From Salipiger aestuarii (lineage in GTDB: Bacteria; Pseudomonadota; Alphaproteobacteria; Rhodobacterales; Rhodobacteraceae), in NCBI RefSeq assembly GCF_003259905.1, contig NZ_QLMG01000039.1, forward strand, positions 1 to 40,684: a stretch of 40,684 nucleotides of DNA. Direction: 5' to 3'. A program made the position numbers and the translations under genes. The stretch's first letter is position 1; the number at the start of each line of letters is the position of its first letter. Under the pieces are notes generated by a model. That model ran no database searches. It was not told the DNA's origin and was given only the letters and a program-made list of their open reading frames with translations. Below, piece by piece: positions 25,030 through 33,667 of the stretch.

Positions 25030-25460
25030 GTCGGTTCTGTCATTCCCTCACCTGCGCAGCGGCGGCTGCCACCGTCGCCGCTGAAGGTGATCCGCCACGC
25101 CGATCCCGCCCCGTTGGCCAGAAAGACGATGTCGGGACCATTCGCGACCCGCTCGCCCGTCAGGGTGACGCGCCCGCGCCAGGGGGCCATGTGCTGGGGG
25201 ACTTGCCAGCCAGAGGCGTCGCGGCCCACCGCCGCCATGCCTCGCGCGCCGATCACCAGACCGCGGCTTTGGCCGCCGATCACCGCAAGCGCACGCTCGC
25301 GGCTCAGCGCCGCGAGAAACCGGGAAAGATCGCGGTCGGCCGCCGGAGCGCGGGACACGGCCAAGCCTGCCCCAACCGCCAGCACCGATACGATCGCCAC
25401 CACGATCAGAAGCTCGACCAGGGTGAATCCGGTGTCGCGCCCCGTCACTGGATGGCCCAT
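25014..25460 (-). CDS. gspH: Type II secretion minor pseudopilin GspH
   Basis: The ATG at 25460 gives 148 residues and overlaps the end of gspG by 16 bases. The leader MGHPVTGRDTG precedes FTLVELLIVVAIVSVLAVGAG. The body has RERALAVIGGQSRGLVI and GRVTLTGERV, then IVFLANGAGSAWRITFSGDG, the GspH beta-rich domain. It caps the pseudopilus shaft before the I-J-K tip. Confidence 0.9.
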   Translation of the reverse strand: MGHPVTGRDTGFTLVELLIVVAIVSVLAVGAGLAVSRAPAADRDLSRFLAALSRERALAVIGGQSRGLVIGARGMAAVGRDASGWQVPQHMAPWRGRVTLTGERVANGPDIVFLANGAGSAWRITFSGDGGSRRCAGEGMTEPTCSGG

Positions 25461-26002
25461 GACCCGATGTCCGCATCCGTGCCGCTGCCGCCCGACACCG
25501 CATCGGCCCCGTAGGAAAAAATGTCGAAATCGCCGTGAACGCCGGGGGCGAGATACTGGTAAGGCTGCCCCCAGGGATCCACTGGCATCCGGTCCATGTA
25601 TCCGTTGCTGGCCCAATTGGCGGGAACCGGATCGGTGGCGGGCGGGGACACCAGCGCCGAAAGGCCCTGTTCGGTCGTGGGATAGCGGAAATTGTCGAGC
25701 CGATACAGGTTCACCGCGCTGGTGATGGCGGCAATGTCGGCACGCGCTCGCGCCACGCGGGCCTGATCGGGTCGGTCGATCACCCGCGGTACGATCACCA
25801 CGGCGAGCAGCGACAGGATGACTACCACGACCATCAGCTCCAGCAGCGAGAAGCCGTCGTCGGCGGAACGCCGCGTTCCCGGAAAAGCAACGGCGGAACG
25901 CCGCGCCCTCGGGCAGGCATCGCCCGCGCGTCGGGCGGCGACGCTGTCGTCAGAAAGACACTGGCCCGCGTCGCGCCGGGATGTACGAAATTGACAATTC
26001 AT
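25445..26002 (-). CDS. gspG: Type II secretion major pseudopilin GspG
   Basis: The mature part starts at FSLLELMVVVVILSLLAVVI and has the GspG signatures LYRLDNFRYPTTEQGLSAL and MPVDPWGQPYQYLAPG, ending in the calcium-loop region and DIGSWAIQ. The only in-frame start is the ATG at 26002 (AAGGA upstream), giving 185 residues with a leader of about 50, against 5-10 in normal GspG. The extra leader is arginine-rich and contains a duplicated sequence (25861-25905). Either an unusual leader or a disrupted true start is present. The minus-strand operon G-H-I-J-K-L-M begins here. Confidence 0.88.
   Translation of the reverse strand: MNCQFRTSRRDAGQCLSDDSVAARRAGDACPRARRSAVAFPGTRRSADDGFSLLELMVVVVILSLLAVVIVPRVIDRPDQARVARARADIAAITSAVNLYRLDNFRYPTTEQGLSALVSPPATDPVPANWASNGYMDRMPVDPWGQPYQYLAPGVHGDFDIFSYGADAVSGGSGTDADIGSWAIQ
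25861..25905. repeat. Direct repeat inside the gspG leader
   Basis: The 15-base unit CGGCGGAACGCCGCG occurs at 25861-25875 and again at 25891-25905, a period of 30 bases, so a copy change would keep the reading frame. It encodes the arginine-rich leader just before the prepilin cleavage site. Confidence 0.8.
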
Positions 26003-26098
26003 CTAAATAGCGGTCCTTCTGGTCGACGCCATGATAGGAAGATGGATGAAGGCTTGTCCATCGCTGCCGACATCTCTTGCATCAGGAGTTTCCGGACC

Positions 26099-26866
26099 GT
26101 GCCCGACCTGCTGCTTTCGACCCTTCTGCCGCTGCTGCTTGCGCCGTGTGTCGGCTCGTTTCTGGCGGTGCTGGCCGACCGGCTGCCACGGGGCGAAGAC
26201 GTGGTGACGCGCCCGTCCGCCTGCCGGGCCTGCGGCGCGCGGCTCGGGCCTGCGGATCTGGTGCCGGTACTGTCGTTCTGCCTGCGCCGGGGGCATTGCG
26301 GCACCTGCGCGGCGCCGATCCCGTCCTGGCTTTTGTATGTCGAGATCGCCGCGACGGGGCTTGCGGCGCTTGCGGTGGCCGCGGGAGGCGGCGCCGTGCA
26401 GGTCTGGGTCAGCCTGCTGTGGCTGTGGCTGCTGCTTGCGCTGGGGGTGGCGGATGCGCGGGCCTTTCGTCTGCCCGATGTCCTCGTTCTGGCGTTGTGC
26501 GCGGTTGCCGCGGCGGGCACGGCTCTGGTGGGGGCGCCGATCTGGCCGCCGCCGGGACAGGCGCTGGCCGGGGCACTGTTGGGCAGCGGGGCCTTTCTGA
26601 CCCTGCGCCTTGGCTACCGGGCTCTGCGAGGGCGCGAAGGGCTGGGGCTTGGCGATGTCAAGCTGATGGCGGGCCTGGGGGCCTTTGCCGGCCCCTTCGA
26701 TCTGCCGCTTGTGGTGCTGATGGCGGCGCTGGGCGGGCTGGCGGGCGCGGTGTCATGGCGGCGCGCCCGGTTGCGCCGGCACCTGAAACTGCCGTTTGGC
26801 AGCGCGCTTTGTGCCGCCGCCGGGCTGTTGTGGCTGCTGCGCGCGGCGCATCTCGTGCCGACATGA
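26099..26866 (+). CDS. gspO: Prepilin peptidase GspO/PilD
   Basis: A GTG start at 26099 with AGGAG 11 bases upstream gives 255 residues and a normal N-terminus (PDLLLSTLLPLLLAPCVGSF). The zinc-binding pairs are CRACG and CGTC. The catalytic aspartates lie in GVADARAFRLPD and in GLGLGDVKLMAGLG. Several membrane segments follow. The enzyme cleaves the leaders of GspG-K and N-methylates the new N-terminus. It is divergent from gspG, with 96 shared upstream bases. Confidence 0.93.
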   Translation: MPDLLLSTLLPLLLAPCVGSFLAVLADRLPRGEDVVTRPSACRACGARLGPADLVPVLSFCLRRGHCGTCAAPIPSWLLYVEIAATGLAALAVAAGGGAVQVWVSLLWLWLLLALGVADARAFRLPDVLVLALCAVAAAGTALVGAPIWPPPGQALAGALLGSGAFLTLRLGYRALRGREGLGLGDVKLMAGLGAFAGPFDLPLVVLMAALGGLAGAVSWRRARLRRHLKLPFGSALCAAAGLLWLLRAAHLVPT

Positions 26867-26957
26867 CCGGGACGGGTGTTGAAATGGAACCGGGTGCCGC
26901 ATAGGCTCGGCCACGCCGGACACATGGTCTGGTACCCATTCAGTTACCGGCGTTGAC

Positions 26958-28595
26958 ATGACATTCAAATTATTGACCACGCTTACCATTTTCGCCTGTC
27001 TTGCGGGCGTGTCCGCGCTTTGGGCGCAGGAGGGCGCCGCGCCCGGCGCAGGTCTGTCCGCCCCGCGCGAGGCGCAGCCCATGCCGGAGATGTCCGACAT
27101 CGAAGCGGACTGGGCGCGCGGTGATTTCGTGTCGGTGCGCGCCGGATTGCGCCGCCTTGCGCAAGAGCGCGGCGACGCCTTTTCCGCCTATCGCTACGGC
27201 CGTGTCCTGCTTGAGGGGCGCGGCGGGCCGGTCGACGTGGCGCAGGCCGATCACTGGCTGTCGCGCGCAGCCGAGGGGGGCAACGTCGATGCGGCGACCC
27301 TGCTTGCGCGGGTCTACCTCAGCAACATTCCGGGCGGGCCGACCCGCGAACCGGCGCGTGCTGCCGGACTGCTGTCGCAGGCCGCCGCGCGTGGCAACGC
27401 GGAGGCGCAGTATCTGCTTGGGTTGCTGACCGATGGCGGCACCGGCGTGCCGCAGGATGCCGCGATGGCCTATAACTGGTTTCTTGCCGCTGCCGAGCAA
27501 CAGCACCCCGGCGCCCAGCTTGAGGTCAGCCGGGCGCTGTCGCGTGGCAAGGGCACGGCGCTCGACACGGGCGCGGCGCTGGACTGGCTGACACGCGCCG
27601 CCGAAAACGGCGAGGCAGAGGCGCAATTCTATCTGTCCAACGCTTATGAGTCTGGCGGCAGCGTCCCGGCAAACCCGACCGAAGCGATGCGGTGGCTGCG
27701 GCGCTCTGCCGAGGCGGGGTTCCTGCCCGCGCAGGGCAGGCTGGGGGCAAAACACCTGGCAGGGGGCGATGTCGCGCAGGATCCGGCTGAGGCCCGGCGC
27801 TGGCTGGGACGTGCGGCGCAGGCCGGATCTGCGAGGGCGCTATACTTGCTGGGGCTGGCCTATCTGGGCGAGGATGGCGGCGCCGCCGACCCCGCCCAGG
27901 CGTTGCAGGCGTTGCGGAACGCGTCCGGGCAGGGCCATGGGCCGGCCACGCTCCGGTTGGCGCAGCTTGCCGAAACCGGTCTTGCCAACGCGATGGCCGC
28001 CGATTTCGAAACGTCGGTCGCATTGTATCGCAAGGCGCTGGCCGAAGACCAGCCCGAGGCCGCCCCGCACCTCGGGTCGCTGGCGGCCAGGGGCCGGCTC
28101 GACGGGCTCGTCGCACCGCATCAGGCCGTCCCCTGGGTGCTGGCCGCCGCCGGAACGGGCGATGTGAATGCCGAGGCCTGGCTGGCCGCGCGCGCCGGCG
28201 AAGGTCTGCGCCCGGCGCTTGTCGCGCAGGGGCGCTGGCTGCTGGATCGGGCGCAGCCCGCCGGGGCTGCGGAAAGCTTTCGCACGGCGGCGCAGATGGG
28301 CGACACCGACGCGCAGTACGAACTTGGCCGGATGTATTCGCAGGGCGCAGGGGTCGTGCAGGATTACCTGATGGCCCATGCCTGGCTGAACGTGTCCGCC
28401 GCGGGGGGGAACGACGCCGCCGCCGAGTTGCGCGGCGTGATCGGCGATCTCATTCCCCCCGAAGAAGAGGCCGCGGCACAGGCGCGGGTGCGGGCGTTCT
28501 TTGCCGCTGTGGCCCAGGCGGACCCCGGCACGCCGGTCGCGATGCCTGGCGCACCCGAAGACGCTGCCCCCGGCGGCGTGGAGCCAGCCGAATGA
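26958..28595 (+). CDS. Exported Sel1-repeat protein (long)
   Basis: The protein has 545 residues, with a signal peptide in the first 23 (ACLAGVSALWAQ). At least ten Sel1-like repeats of about 36 residues follow, of the form A-x-x-x-LG-x-x-Y-x-x-G-x-G-V-x-Q-D-x-x-x-A; clear units include AQYLLGLLTDGGTGVPQDAA and AQYELGRMYSQGAGVVQDYL. Such repeats form helical scaffolds for protein contact. The start has no clear ribosome site. It is 91 bases after gspO on the same strand and overlaps the next Sel1 gene by four bases. A role near the secretion machine is inference from position. Confidence 0.88.
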   Translation: MTFKLLTTLTIFACLAGVSALWAQEGAAPGAGLSAPREAQPMPEMSDIEADWARGDFVSVRAGLRRLAQERGDAFSAYRYGRVLLEGRGGPVDVAQADHWLSRAAEGGNVDAATLLARVYLSNIPGGPTREPARAAGLLSQAAARGNAEAQYLLGLLTDGGTGVPQDAAMAYNWFLAAAEQQHPGAQLEVSRALSRGKGTALDTGAALDWLTRAAENGEAEAQFYLSNAYESGGSVPANPTEAMRWLRRSAEAGFLPAQGRLGAKHLAGGDVAQDPAEARRWLGRAAQAGSARALYLLGLAYLGEDGGAADPAQALQALRNASGQGHGPATLRLAQLAETGLANAMAADFETSVALYRKALAEDQPEAAPHLGSLAARGRLDGLVAPHQAVPWVLAAAGTGDVNAEAWLAARAGEGLRPALVAQGRWLLDRAQPAGAAESFRTAAQMGDTDAQYELGRMYSQGAGVVQDYLMAHAWLNVSAAGGNDAAAELRGVIGDLIPPEEEAAAQARVRAFFAAVAQADPGTPVAMPGAPEDAAPGGVEPAE

Positions 28596-29824
28596 TGCCG
28601 TCTTGGGTGCTGGCGCTGACGGCCTGCTTGTCGGGCGTCGGCGCGCAGGCCGTGCTCGCCCAGCAAACGGTGCCCCCGACACAGGCCCACGAAGCGCGCG
28701 CCCTGCAGGTGCCGCTGGCCCGGCTTGAATCTGCGGCGGCCGACGGCGACGCCGGGGCTCTCTACCTGCTTGGGCTGCGCTATCACGCCGGGCAGGGCGT
28801 CTTGCAGGATTTTGGCCGCGCCGCGGATCTGTTCGCCAAAGCTGCCGCGCAGGACAACGCCGCCGCGCAGGCGCAGTTGGCGAAATACCTGTACGAGGGG
28901 ATTGGCGTCGCGCAGGACATCGACACGGCGATGGTCTGGTTCGGGCGGGCGGCACAAGCGGGCGCGGCGCAGCACCAGTTCGACTATGCGGTTGCGCTGG
29001 AAAATCGCCCGGTCGGCGCGGTCGATCCGGCGCATGCCGCGCAATGGTATCAAAAGGCCGTGGATCAGGGCCACGAGGATGCCGCCGTCAGTCTTGGGGT
29101 CCTCTATCAGAACGGCGCGGGCGTGGCGCAGGACCTGGACCGCGCCCGCGGGCTTTACCAAGGCCCGGCGGCGGCGGGCAATGGCCGGGCGCAGAACAAC
29201 CTTGGCCTGATGTATGCGCGCGGCGAGGGCGTGGCCCAGGATTACGACCGTGCCGCCCGGCTTTTCGCCGCCGCCGCCGATCGGGGGGTCGCGCAGGCGA
29301 TGACCAATCTCGGGGTGATGTACGAGAACGCCTTCGGGGTGCCGCTGGACGAGGCGCGTGCCGGGAATCTGTACCGCCAGGGGGGCCGGTACAAGACGGA
29401 AATCCAAAGCAACGGCCCGGCTGCGCCGCTGTACGATCCCCGGTTCGGCCCGCCGGACACCAGTCCCGAAGGGCTGGCGCGCATGATGGAGGCGGTGCGC
29501 GCAGGCGATCCGGTGGCGCAGTTCCAGGCGGGCTGGCTGGTGCTGGATCGTGGCGACGCCACCCATCGCGAACTTGTGCGCGCGGCTCAGATGCTGCACG
29601 CTGCGGCACAGGCGGGATTGCCCGCGGCGATGGCAAATCTTGGCTGGATGTATTTCGAAGGCCGGGGCCTGCCGCAGGACTATGTGCTTGGGTACATGTG
29701 GCTGATGCGTGCAAGTGCGGCCGGGCTGCGTGACGCGGTGGCGCTGAACGCCGTTCTGTCACGCAACATGCTGCCAACGCAGGTAACCGAAGCGCAGGCG
29801 CTGGCGGCACAGAGTCACGACTGA
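28592..29824 (+). CDS. Exported Sel1-repeat protein (short)
   Basis: The protein has 410 residues. The signal peptide ends near residue 25 (GAQAVLAQQ). About eight Sel1 repeats follow, such as ALYLLGLRYHAGQGVLQDFG, AQNNLGLMYARGEGVAQDYD and AMANLGWMYFEGRGLPQDYV, interrupted around residues 255-300 by a stretch without repeats (YKTEIQSNGPAAPLYDPRFG). It is coupled to the longer Sel1 gene, of which it may be a diverged duplicate. Confidence 0.87.
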   Translation: MMPSWVLALTACLSGVGAQAVLAQQTVPPTQAHEARALQVPLARLESAAADGDAGALYLLGLRYHAGQGVLQDFGRAADLFAKAAAQDNAAAQAQLAKYLYEGIGVAQDIDTAMVWFGRAAQAGAAQHQFDYAVALENRPVGAVDPAHAAQWYQKAVDQGHEDAAVSLGVLYQNGAGVAQDLDRARGLYQGPAAAGNGRAQNNLGLMYARGEGVAQDYDRAARLFAAAADRGVAQAMTNLGVMYENAFGVPLDEARAGNLYRQGGRYKTEIQSNGPAAPLYDPRFGPPDTSPEGLARMMEAVRAGDPVAQFQAGWLVLDRGDATHRELVRAAQMLHAAAQAGLPAAMANLGWMYFEGRGLPQDYVLGYMWLMRASAAGLRDAVALNAVLSRNMLPTQVTEAQALAAQSHD

Positions 29825-29859
29825 GCCGCGGCCACATGCTGACGTGTGGTCAAATTTCG

Positions 29860-29887
29860 TTGTGATCGGGTGGTTTTGCGTTAATCT
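29860..29887 (+). promoter_or_regulatory. Candidate sigma-70-type promoter of the fibre gene
   Basis: TTGTGA at 29860-29865 and TAATCT at 29882-29887 are separated by 16 bases, 48 bases before the fibre gene start. Just upstream an inverted repeat CCACA/TGTGG (29832-29849) could end the Sel1 operon. Confidence 0.4.
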
Positions 29888-29934
29888 GCGCCCACAGCGT
29901 TTCTGCCCGCGTCCATTTTGAAAGAGATTTCCCC

Positions 29935-31077
29935 ATGAAGAATCACAGCATGAAAACCACCCTGGCCCTGTTTGGCGGCACCGCGATGCTTGCTCTGACC
30001 GCGGCCCCTGCCGCGGCGGACATCGTTCAGGCCGACGATGTGATTATCCCGTTCAGCCTTTGTGTCGGTACAGACTGCGTCAATGGCGAGGATTTCGGGT
30101 TCGACACCATTCGCCTGAAAGAAAACAATCTGCGGATTTCGTTCGTCGATACGTCGAACTCTGCAAGCTTTCCCGGCAACGACTGGCAGCTGACGGCGAA
30201 CGCTTCGGGGAATGGCGGCGCGAACTATTTCGCCATCGACGATATCGACAGCGGGCGCACGCCGTTTCTGGTCGAGGCGGGCGCGATCGCCAATGCCTTG
30301 TATGTCGATTCCGATGGCGATGTCGGCATCGGCACGTCAACGCCGGTTGTCGAAGTGCACGCGGTCGATGGCAACACTCCGACATTGCGGCTTGAACAGG
30401 ACGGATCCAGCGGCTTTGGTTCGCAAGTCTGGGATATCGCCGGCAACGAGACCAATTTTTTCATCCGCGACGTGACGCACGGGGCGAAATTGCCGTTTCG
30501 CATCGAACCGGACGCGGACACCAACGCGCTTTACATCGACAACGACAATGACATCGGGATGGGCGTGGCCAACCCGTCCTATCCGCTGCACATCAGGCGG
30601 GCTACCGGGGGGTTGAAGGATATGGTGAGGCTGGAAAATTCCGGCGACGTCACGATGATCTTCAACAACACCACCGCTGCCGCCGCGACCCCGGAATGGA
30701 AGCTTGCCAGCTTCAACGGCGATTTCTTCATCGGAACGCCGACCTCGCCGGGCCCGGAATTTCTGCTGTCCAATACCGGCGATCTGACCATCACGGGCAG
30801 TTTCATTTCGGGTGCGACAACGCTGAACGTGCCCGATTATGTGTTCGAAGACGGCTACGATCTGCCGAGCCTGACCGACGTGCGCGATTTCATCGACGCC
30901 AATGGCCATTTGCCCAAGATCCCTTCGGCGCGCGAAATCGGGGCCGGTGGCATCAACCTCAGCGAAATGCAGATGGCGCTTCTGGAAAAGATCGAAGAGC
31001 TGACGCTGTATACGCTGCAACAGCAGGCCGAAATCAGCGCGCTGCGGGCGGATCTTTCTACGCCCGTACAGAAGTGA
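29935..31077 (+). CDS. Exported fibre-like protein with C-terminal coiled coil
   Basis: The protein has 380 residues. A signal peptide ends at APAAADI (about residue 29). The middle contains repeated short blocks of the type found in bacterial and phage fibre proteins (GDVGIGTSTPVVEV; NDIGMGVANPSYPLHI; GDFFIGTPTSPGPEFLLSN), followed by a conserved C-terminal module (DLPSLTDVRDFIDANGHLPK, EIGAGGINLSEMQMALLEKI) and a coiled coil (EELTLYTLQQQAEISALRAD). There is no S74 autopeptidase motif. The module is found at the end of many surface fibre proteins. It probably trimerises outside the cell; export by the neighbouring T2SS is possible but not shown. GAAAGAG precedes the ATG. Confidence 0.8.
   Translation: MKNHSMKTTLALFGGTAMLALTAAPAAADIVQADDVIIPFSLCVGTDCVNGEDFGFDTIRLKENNLRISFVDTSNSASFPGNDWQLTANASGNGGANYFAIDDIDSGRTPFLVEAGAIANALYVDSDGDVGIGTSTPVVEVHAVDGNTPTLRLEQDGSSGFGSQVWDIAGNETNFFIRDVTHGAKLPFRIEPDADTNALYIDNDNDIGMGVANPSYPLHIRRATGGLKDMVRLENSGDVTMIFNNTTAAAATPEWKLASFNGDFFIGTPTSPGPEFLLSNTGDLTITGSFISGATTLNVPDYVFEDGYDLPSLTDVRDFIDANGHLPKIPSAREIGAGGINLSEMQMALLEKIEELTLYTLQQQAEISALRADLSTPVQK
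30748..31030 (+). repeat. Near-identical 283-base repeat, copy 1 (copy 2 at 32144-32426)
   Basis: The 3' part of the fibre gene is repeated at 32144-32426 with only a handful of base differences (for example ATT/GTT, GGT/GGG and GATTAT/CATCAT). Both copies are on the plus strand, so recombination between them would delete or multiply the 1.4 kb between. Confidence 0.9.
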
Positions 31078-31264
31078 CCCAAGTTTCGGGGGCCGCATTG
31101 CGCATTGCGCGCGGTCCCCGCCGCAGTCTGGGCCGCGTCGTTCACGCGCGCAGCAGGCGGGCATGTGTCTGATCGGGCAACTTGTTTGTCTTCAATCCGG
31201 GCGGAAACTGCGTGTCACTCTGTTCCGCATTTGCGACCAACTGTGGCGTCAAGGGAAATGTCGA

Positions 31265-31687
31265 ATGTTTCTGAACATCTTCAAGGCGGCGCTTGCCGTA
31301 GCGGCGGGGGCTTTCGCGACGGGGGCTGTCCTTGCCGCCGAGCCTCAGCCCATCCAGCAGCATAATTCCAACGCCGTGTGGTTCGAAAACTGGCTTGGGC
31401 TGAGCGGTGCCACCATGAAGGTGGTCGCGCCGGACGGGCAGATCCAGACGATCGAGGCGCAGTCCGGTACCCCGGTCTATCGGCTGGACGGCCGGCAAAG
31501 CGTCGATGGCGTCTATCGCTACGAAATCTCCGCAGCGACAGGGGAAACCGTCAAGATCGTCAATCCCGTCGACAACGGTCGCGGTGACCAGGGCGAGACG
31601 TCGATGAAGAAACCCTTTTACATGACGGGACATTTCGTTGTGTCCCGGAATGTGATCATAACCCCCAAAGATGTTCAGGAAGAGTAA
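31265..31687 (+). CDS. Small exported hypothetical protein
   Basis: The ATG at 31265, with AAGGGA upstream, gives 140 residues. The signal peptide ends near residue 25 (TGAVLAAEP). The mature part is beta-rich (TMKVVAPDGQIQTIEAQSGT; VYRYEISAATGETVKIV) and ends FVVSRNVIITPKDVQEE. I do not recognise a family. It sits between the two fibre gene copies, which suggests a shared function such as a chaperone or anchor, but no motif supports this directly. Confidence 0.7.
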   Translation: MFLNIFKAALAVAAGAFATGAVLAAEPQPIQQHNSNAVWFENWLGLSGATMKVVAPDGQIQTIEAQSGTPVYRLDGRQSVDGVYRYEISAATGETVKIVNPVDNGRGDQGETSMKKPFYMTGHFVVSRNVIITPKDVQEE

Positions 31688-31745
31688 ACCGCTGGGGTGG
31701 TCGGGTTGGCCGGGCAAGGCTCTTTCATCAAACATCGAGACGCTG

Positions 31746-32494
31746 ATGAACAGGCTGACCTTTTCGCCGCAATCGGGCGCGGCGTATGTAATGCTGATGT
31801 TCACGGCCCCTGCCGCGGCGGACATCGGTCAGGCCGACGATGTGATTGTCCCGTTCAGCCTTTGTGTGTCGGTACAGACTGAGTCAATGGCGAGGATTTC
31901 GGGTTCGACACCATTCGCCTGAAAGAAAACAATCTGCGAATTTCGTTCGTCGATGCGTCGAACTCTGCAAGCTTTCCCGGCAACGACTGGCAGCTGACGG
32001 CGAACGCATCGGCGAATGGCGGCGCGAACGATTTCGCCATCGACGATATCGACAGCGGGCGTACGCCGTTTCTGGTCGAGGCGGGCGCGATCGCCAATGC
32101 CTTGTATGTCGATGGCGATGTCGGCATCGGCACGCCGACATCGCCGGGCCCGGAATTTCTGCTGTCCAATACCGGCGATCTGACCATCACGGGCAGTTTC
32201 GTTTCGGGGGCGACAACGCTGAACGTGCCCCATCATGTGTTCGAAGACGGCTACGATCTGCCGAGCCTGACCGACGTGCGCGATTTCATCGACGCCAATG
32301 GCCATTTGCCCAAGATCCCTTCGGCGCGCGAAATCGGGGCCGGTGGCATCAACCTCAGCGAAATGCAGATGGCGCTTCTGGAAAAGATCGAAGAGCTGAC
32401 GCTGTATACGCTGCAACAGCAGGCCGCACTTTCCAGCCAATCCGACAAGATTGCCGGCCTGGAAAGCGAAGCGGCCAAGCTTGCCGCGCAATAG
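31746..32494 (+). pseudogene. Broken, internally deleted copy of the fibre gene
   Basis: The start (31746) gives a signal-like N-terminus ending TAPAAADIGQADDVIVPFSLC, matching the intact fibre protein. Then a two-base GT insertion (TTTGTGTGTCGG against TTTGTGTCGG) shifts the frame, which ends at 31922. In the original frame a TGC has also become TGA. Beyond this the old frame is open to 32494 (VNGEDFGFDTIRLKENNLRI onward). About 134 codons of the middle are missing, with the junction at ATCGG(C/A)ACG, present at both deletion borders in the intact copy. The tail differs (SQSDKIAGLESEAAKLAAQ). As read, it makes only a 58-residue product. Confidence 0.85.
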
Positions 32495-32611
32495 GGCCAA
32501 ACGACAATGGGCGGGGCCTGGCCCTTGCCCGAACCGGGCCTTGTGTGCAACCAATCCGCCCCTTAAGCTGCAAATGATTTGAACGACTGGCTTTTCCGGG
32601 GTCCGCAGCGC

Positions 32612-33667
32612 ATGACAGACATCAGGAACCCGTATCAGACCCTGCCGTCCCGGAATTTCTGGCGCAGCGGTGTCGTCGAACCCGGCCCCCTCGGCATGAC
32701 CGATCTTGTCGATCCGGGCTTTCGGATCACGCGGCAGGATCGCGTGGTCACGGCCGGGTCGTGTTTTGCGCAACGGCTGCGGCAGGTTCTGGTGGCGCGT
32801 GGTTACGACTGCCCCGTCGCCGAACCTGCCCCGCCCATGCTCGACCCGGCACATCACGCCCGGTTCAACTATGGCGTCTATAGCGTGCGGACCGGCAATA
32901 TCTACACCCCGGCGATGCTGCGCCAGTGGCTGGGCTGGGCGCTGGATGGGGCGCCGGACGATCTGGAAACCTGGGACGATGGCGCCTGCGTGCAGGATGC
33001 GTTCCGGCCGGGCATCGAACCCGGCGGCTTTGCCGATCTGGCTGAATTGCGACGCGCCCGGCGGCGCACGCTGGACGCGCTGCGCCGGTCGGTGACCGAT
33101 GCGACGGTGTTTGTGTTGACCCTTGGCCAGACCGAGGCCTGGCGCAACAGGCACACGGGGCTGTTTTATTCCGGTTGTCCGGGCACCGTGGCGGGCCGGT
33201 TCGACCCAGACCTGCATGAATTCGTGAATTTCGAATATCCGCAATTGTACGAAGACCTTGCCTGGTCGCTTGACCGGCTGCGCGGCCTGAACCCGGCGCT
33301 GAAGATCATCCTGACCGTGTCGCCCGTACCGCTGACGGCCACGGCGGAACCGCAGGGCCACGCGTTGGTGGCCAACACCTACACAAAATCCGTGCTGCGC
33401 GCGGTGGCGGGCAGCCTCGCACGGCAGGACGGGGTGGATTATTTCCCCAGCTACGAGCTGGTGACCGCGCCGCCGTTCCGGGGCATGTTCTACGCGCCGA
33501 ACCTGCGCACGGTCGATCCCTGGGGTGTGAAATTCATCATGGACTGCTTTGTCCGGCTTTACGGCGCGCCGGACGACGAGGTTCCCGACGCCCGGCCTGC
33601 GGGCGGAACCGATGACGACGTCCTCGTCTGCGAGGATTTCCTTCTGGACTATTACAATGGCAACTGA
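32612..33667 (+). CDS. GSCFA-domain protein (SGNH-like hydrolase)
   Basis: The ATG at 32612 gives 351 residues (MTDIRNPYQTLPSRNFWRSG). Residues 49-53 are GSCFA, the name-giving motif of this family, in TAGSCFAQRL. Further family blocks are FNYGVYSVRTGNIYTPAMLR, VFVLTLGQTEAWRN and IILTVSPVPLTATAE, with YFPSYELVT near the end. GSCFA proteins are thought to be SGNH/GDSL-type esterases acting on glycans or their substituents; the exact substrate is not known. No signal peptide is seen. It overlaps the next gene by 11 bases. Confidence 0.88.
   Translation: MTDIRNPYQTLPSRNFWRSGVVEPGPLGMTDLVDPGFRITRQDRVVTAGSCFAQRLRQVLVARGYDCPVAEPAPPMLDPAHHARFNYGVYSVRTGNIYTPAMLRQWLGWALDGAPDDLETWDDGACVQDAFRPGIEPGGFADLAELRRARRRTLDALRRSVTDATVFVLTLGQTEAWRNRHTGLFYSGCPGTVAGRFDPDLHEFVNFEYPQLYEDLAWSLDRLRGLNPALKIILTVSPVPLTATAEPQGHALVANTYTKSVLRAVAGSLARQDGVDYFPSYELVTAPPFRGMFYAPNLRTVDPWGVKFIMDCFVRLYGAPDDEVPDARPAGGTDDDVLVCEDFLLDYYNGN

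Noticed and set aside
26958-29824. The repeats of the Sel1 genes as a DNA repeat array
   Set aside because: The periodicity is at protein level (about 36 residues) with diverged DNA; it is explained by Sel1 motifs.
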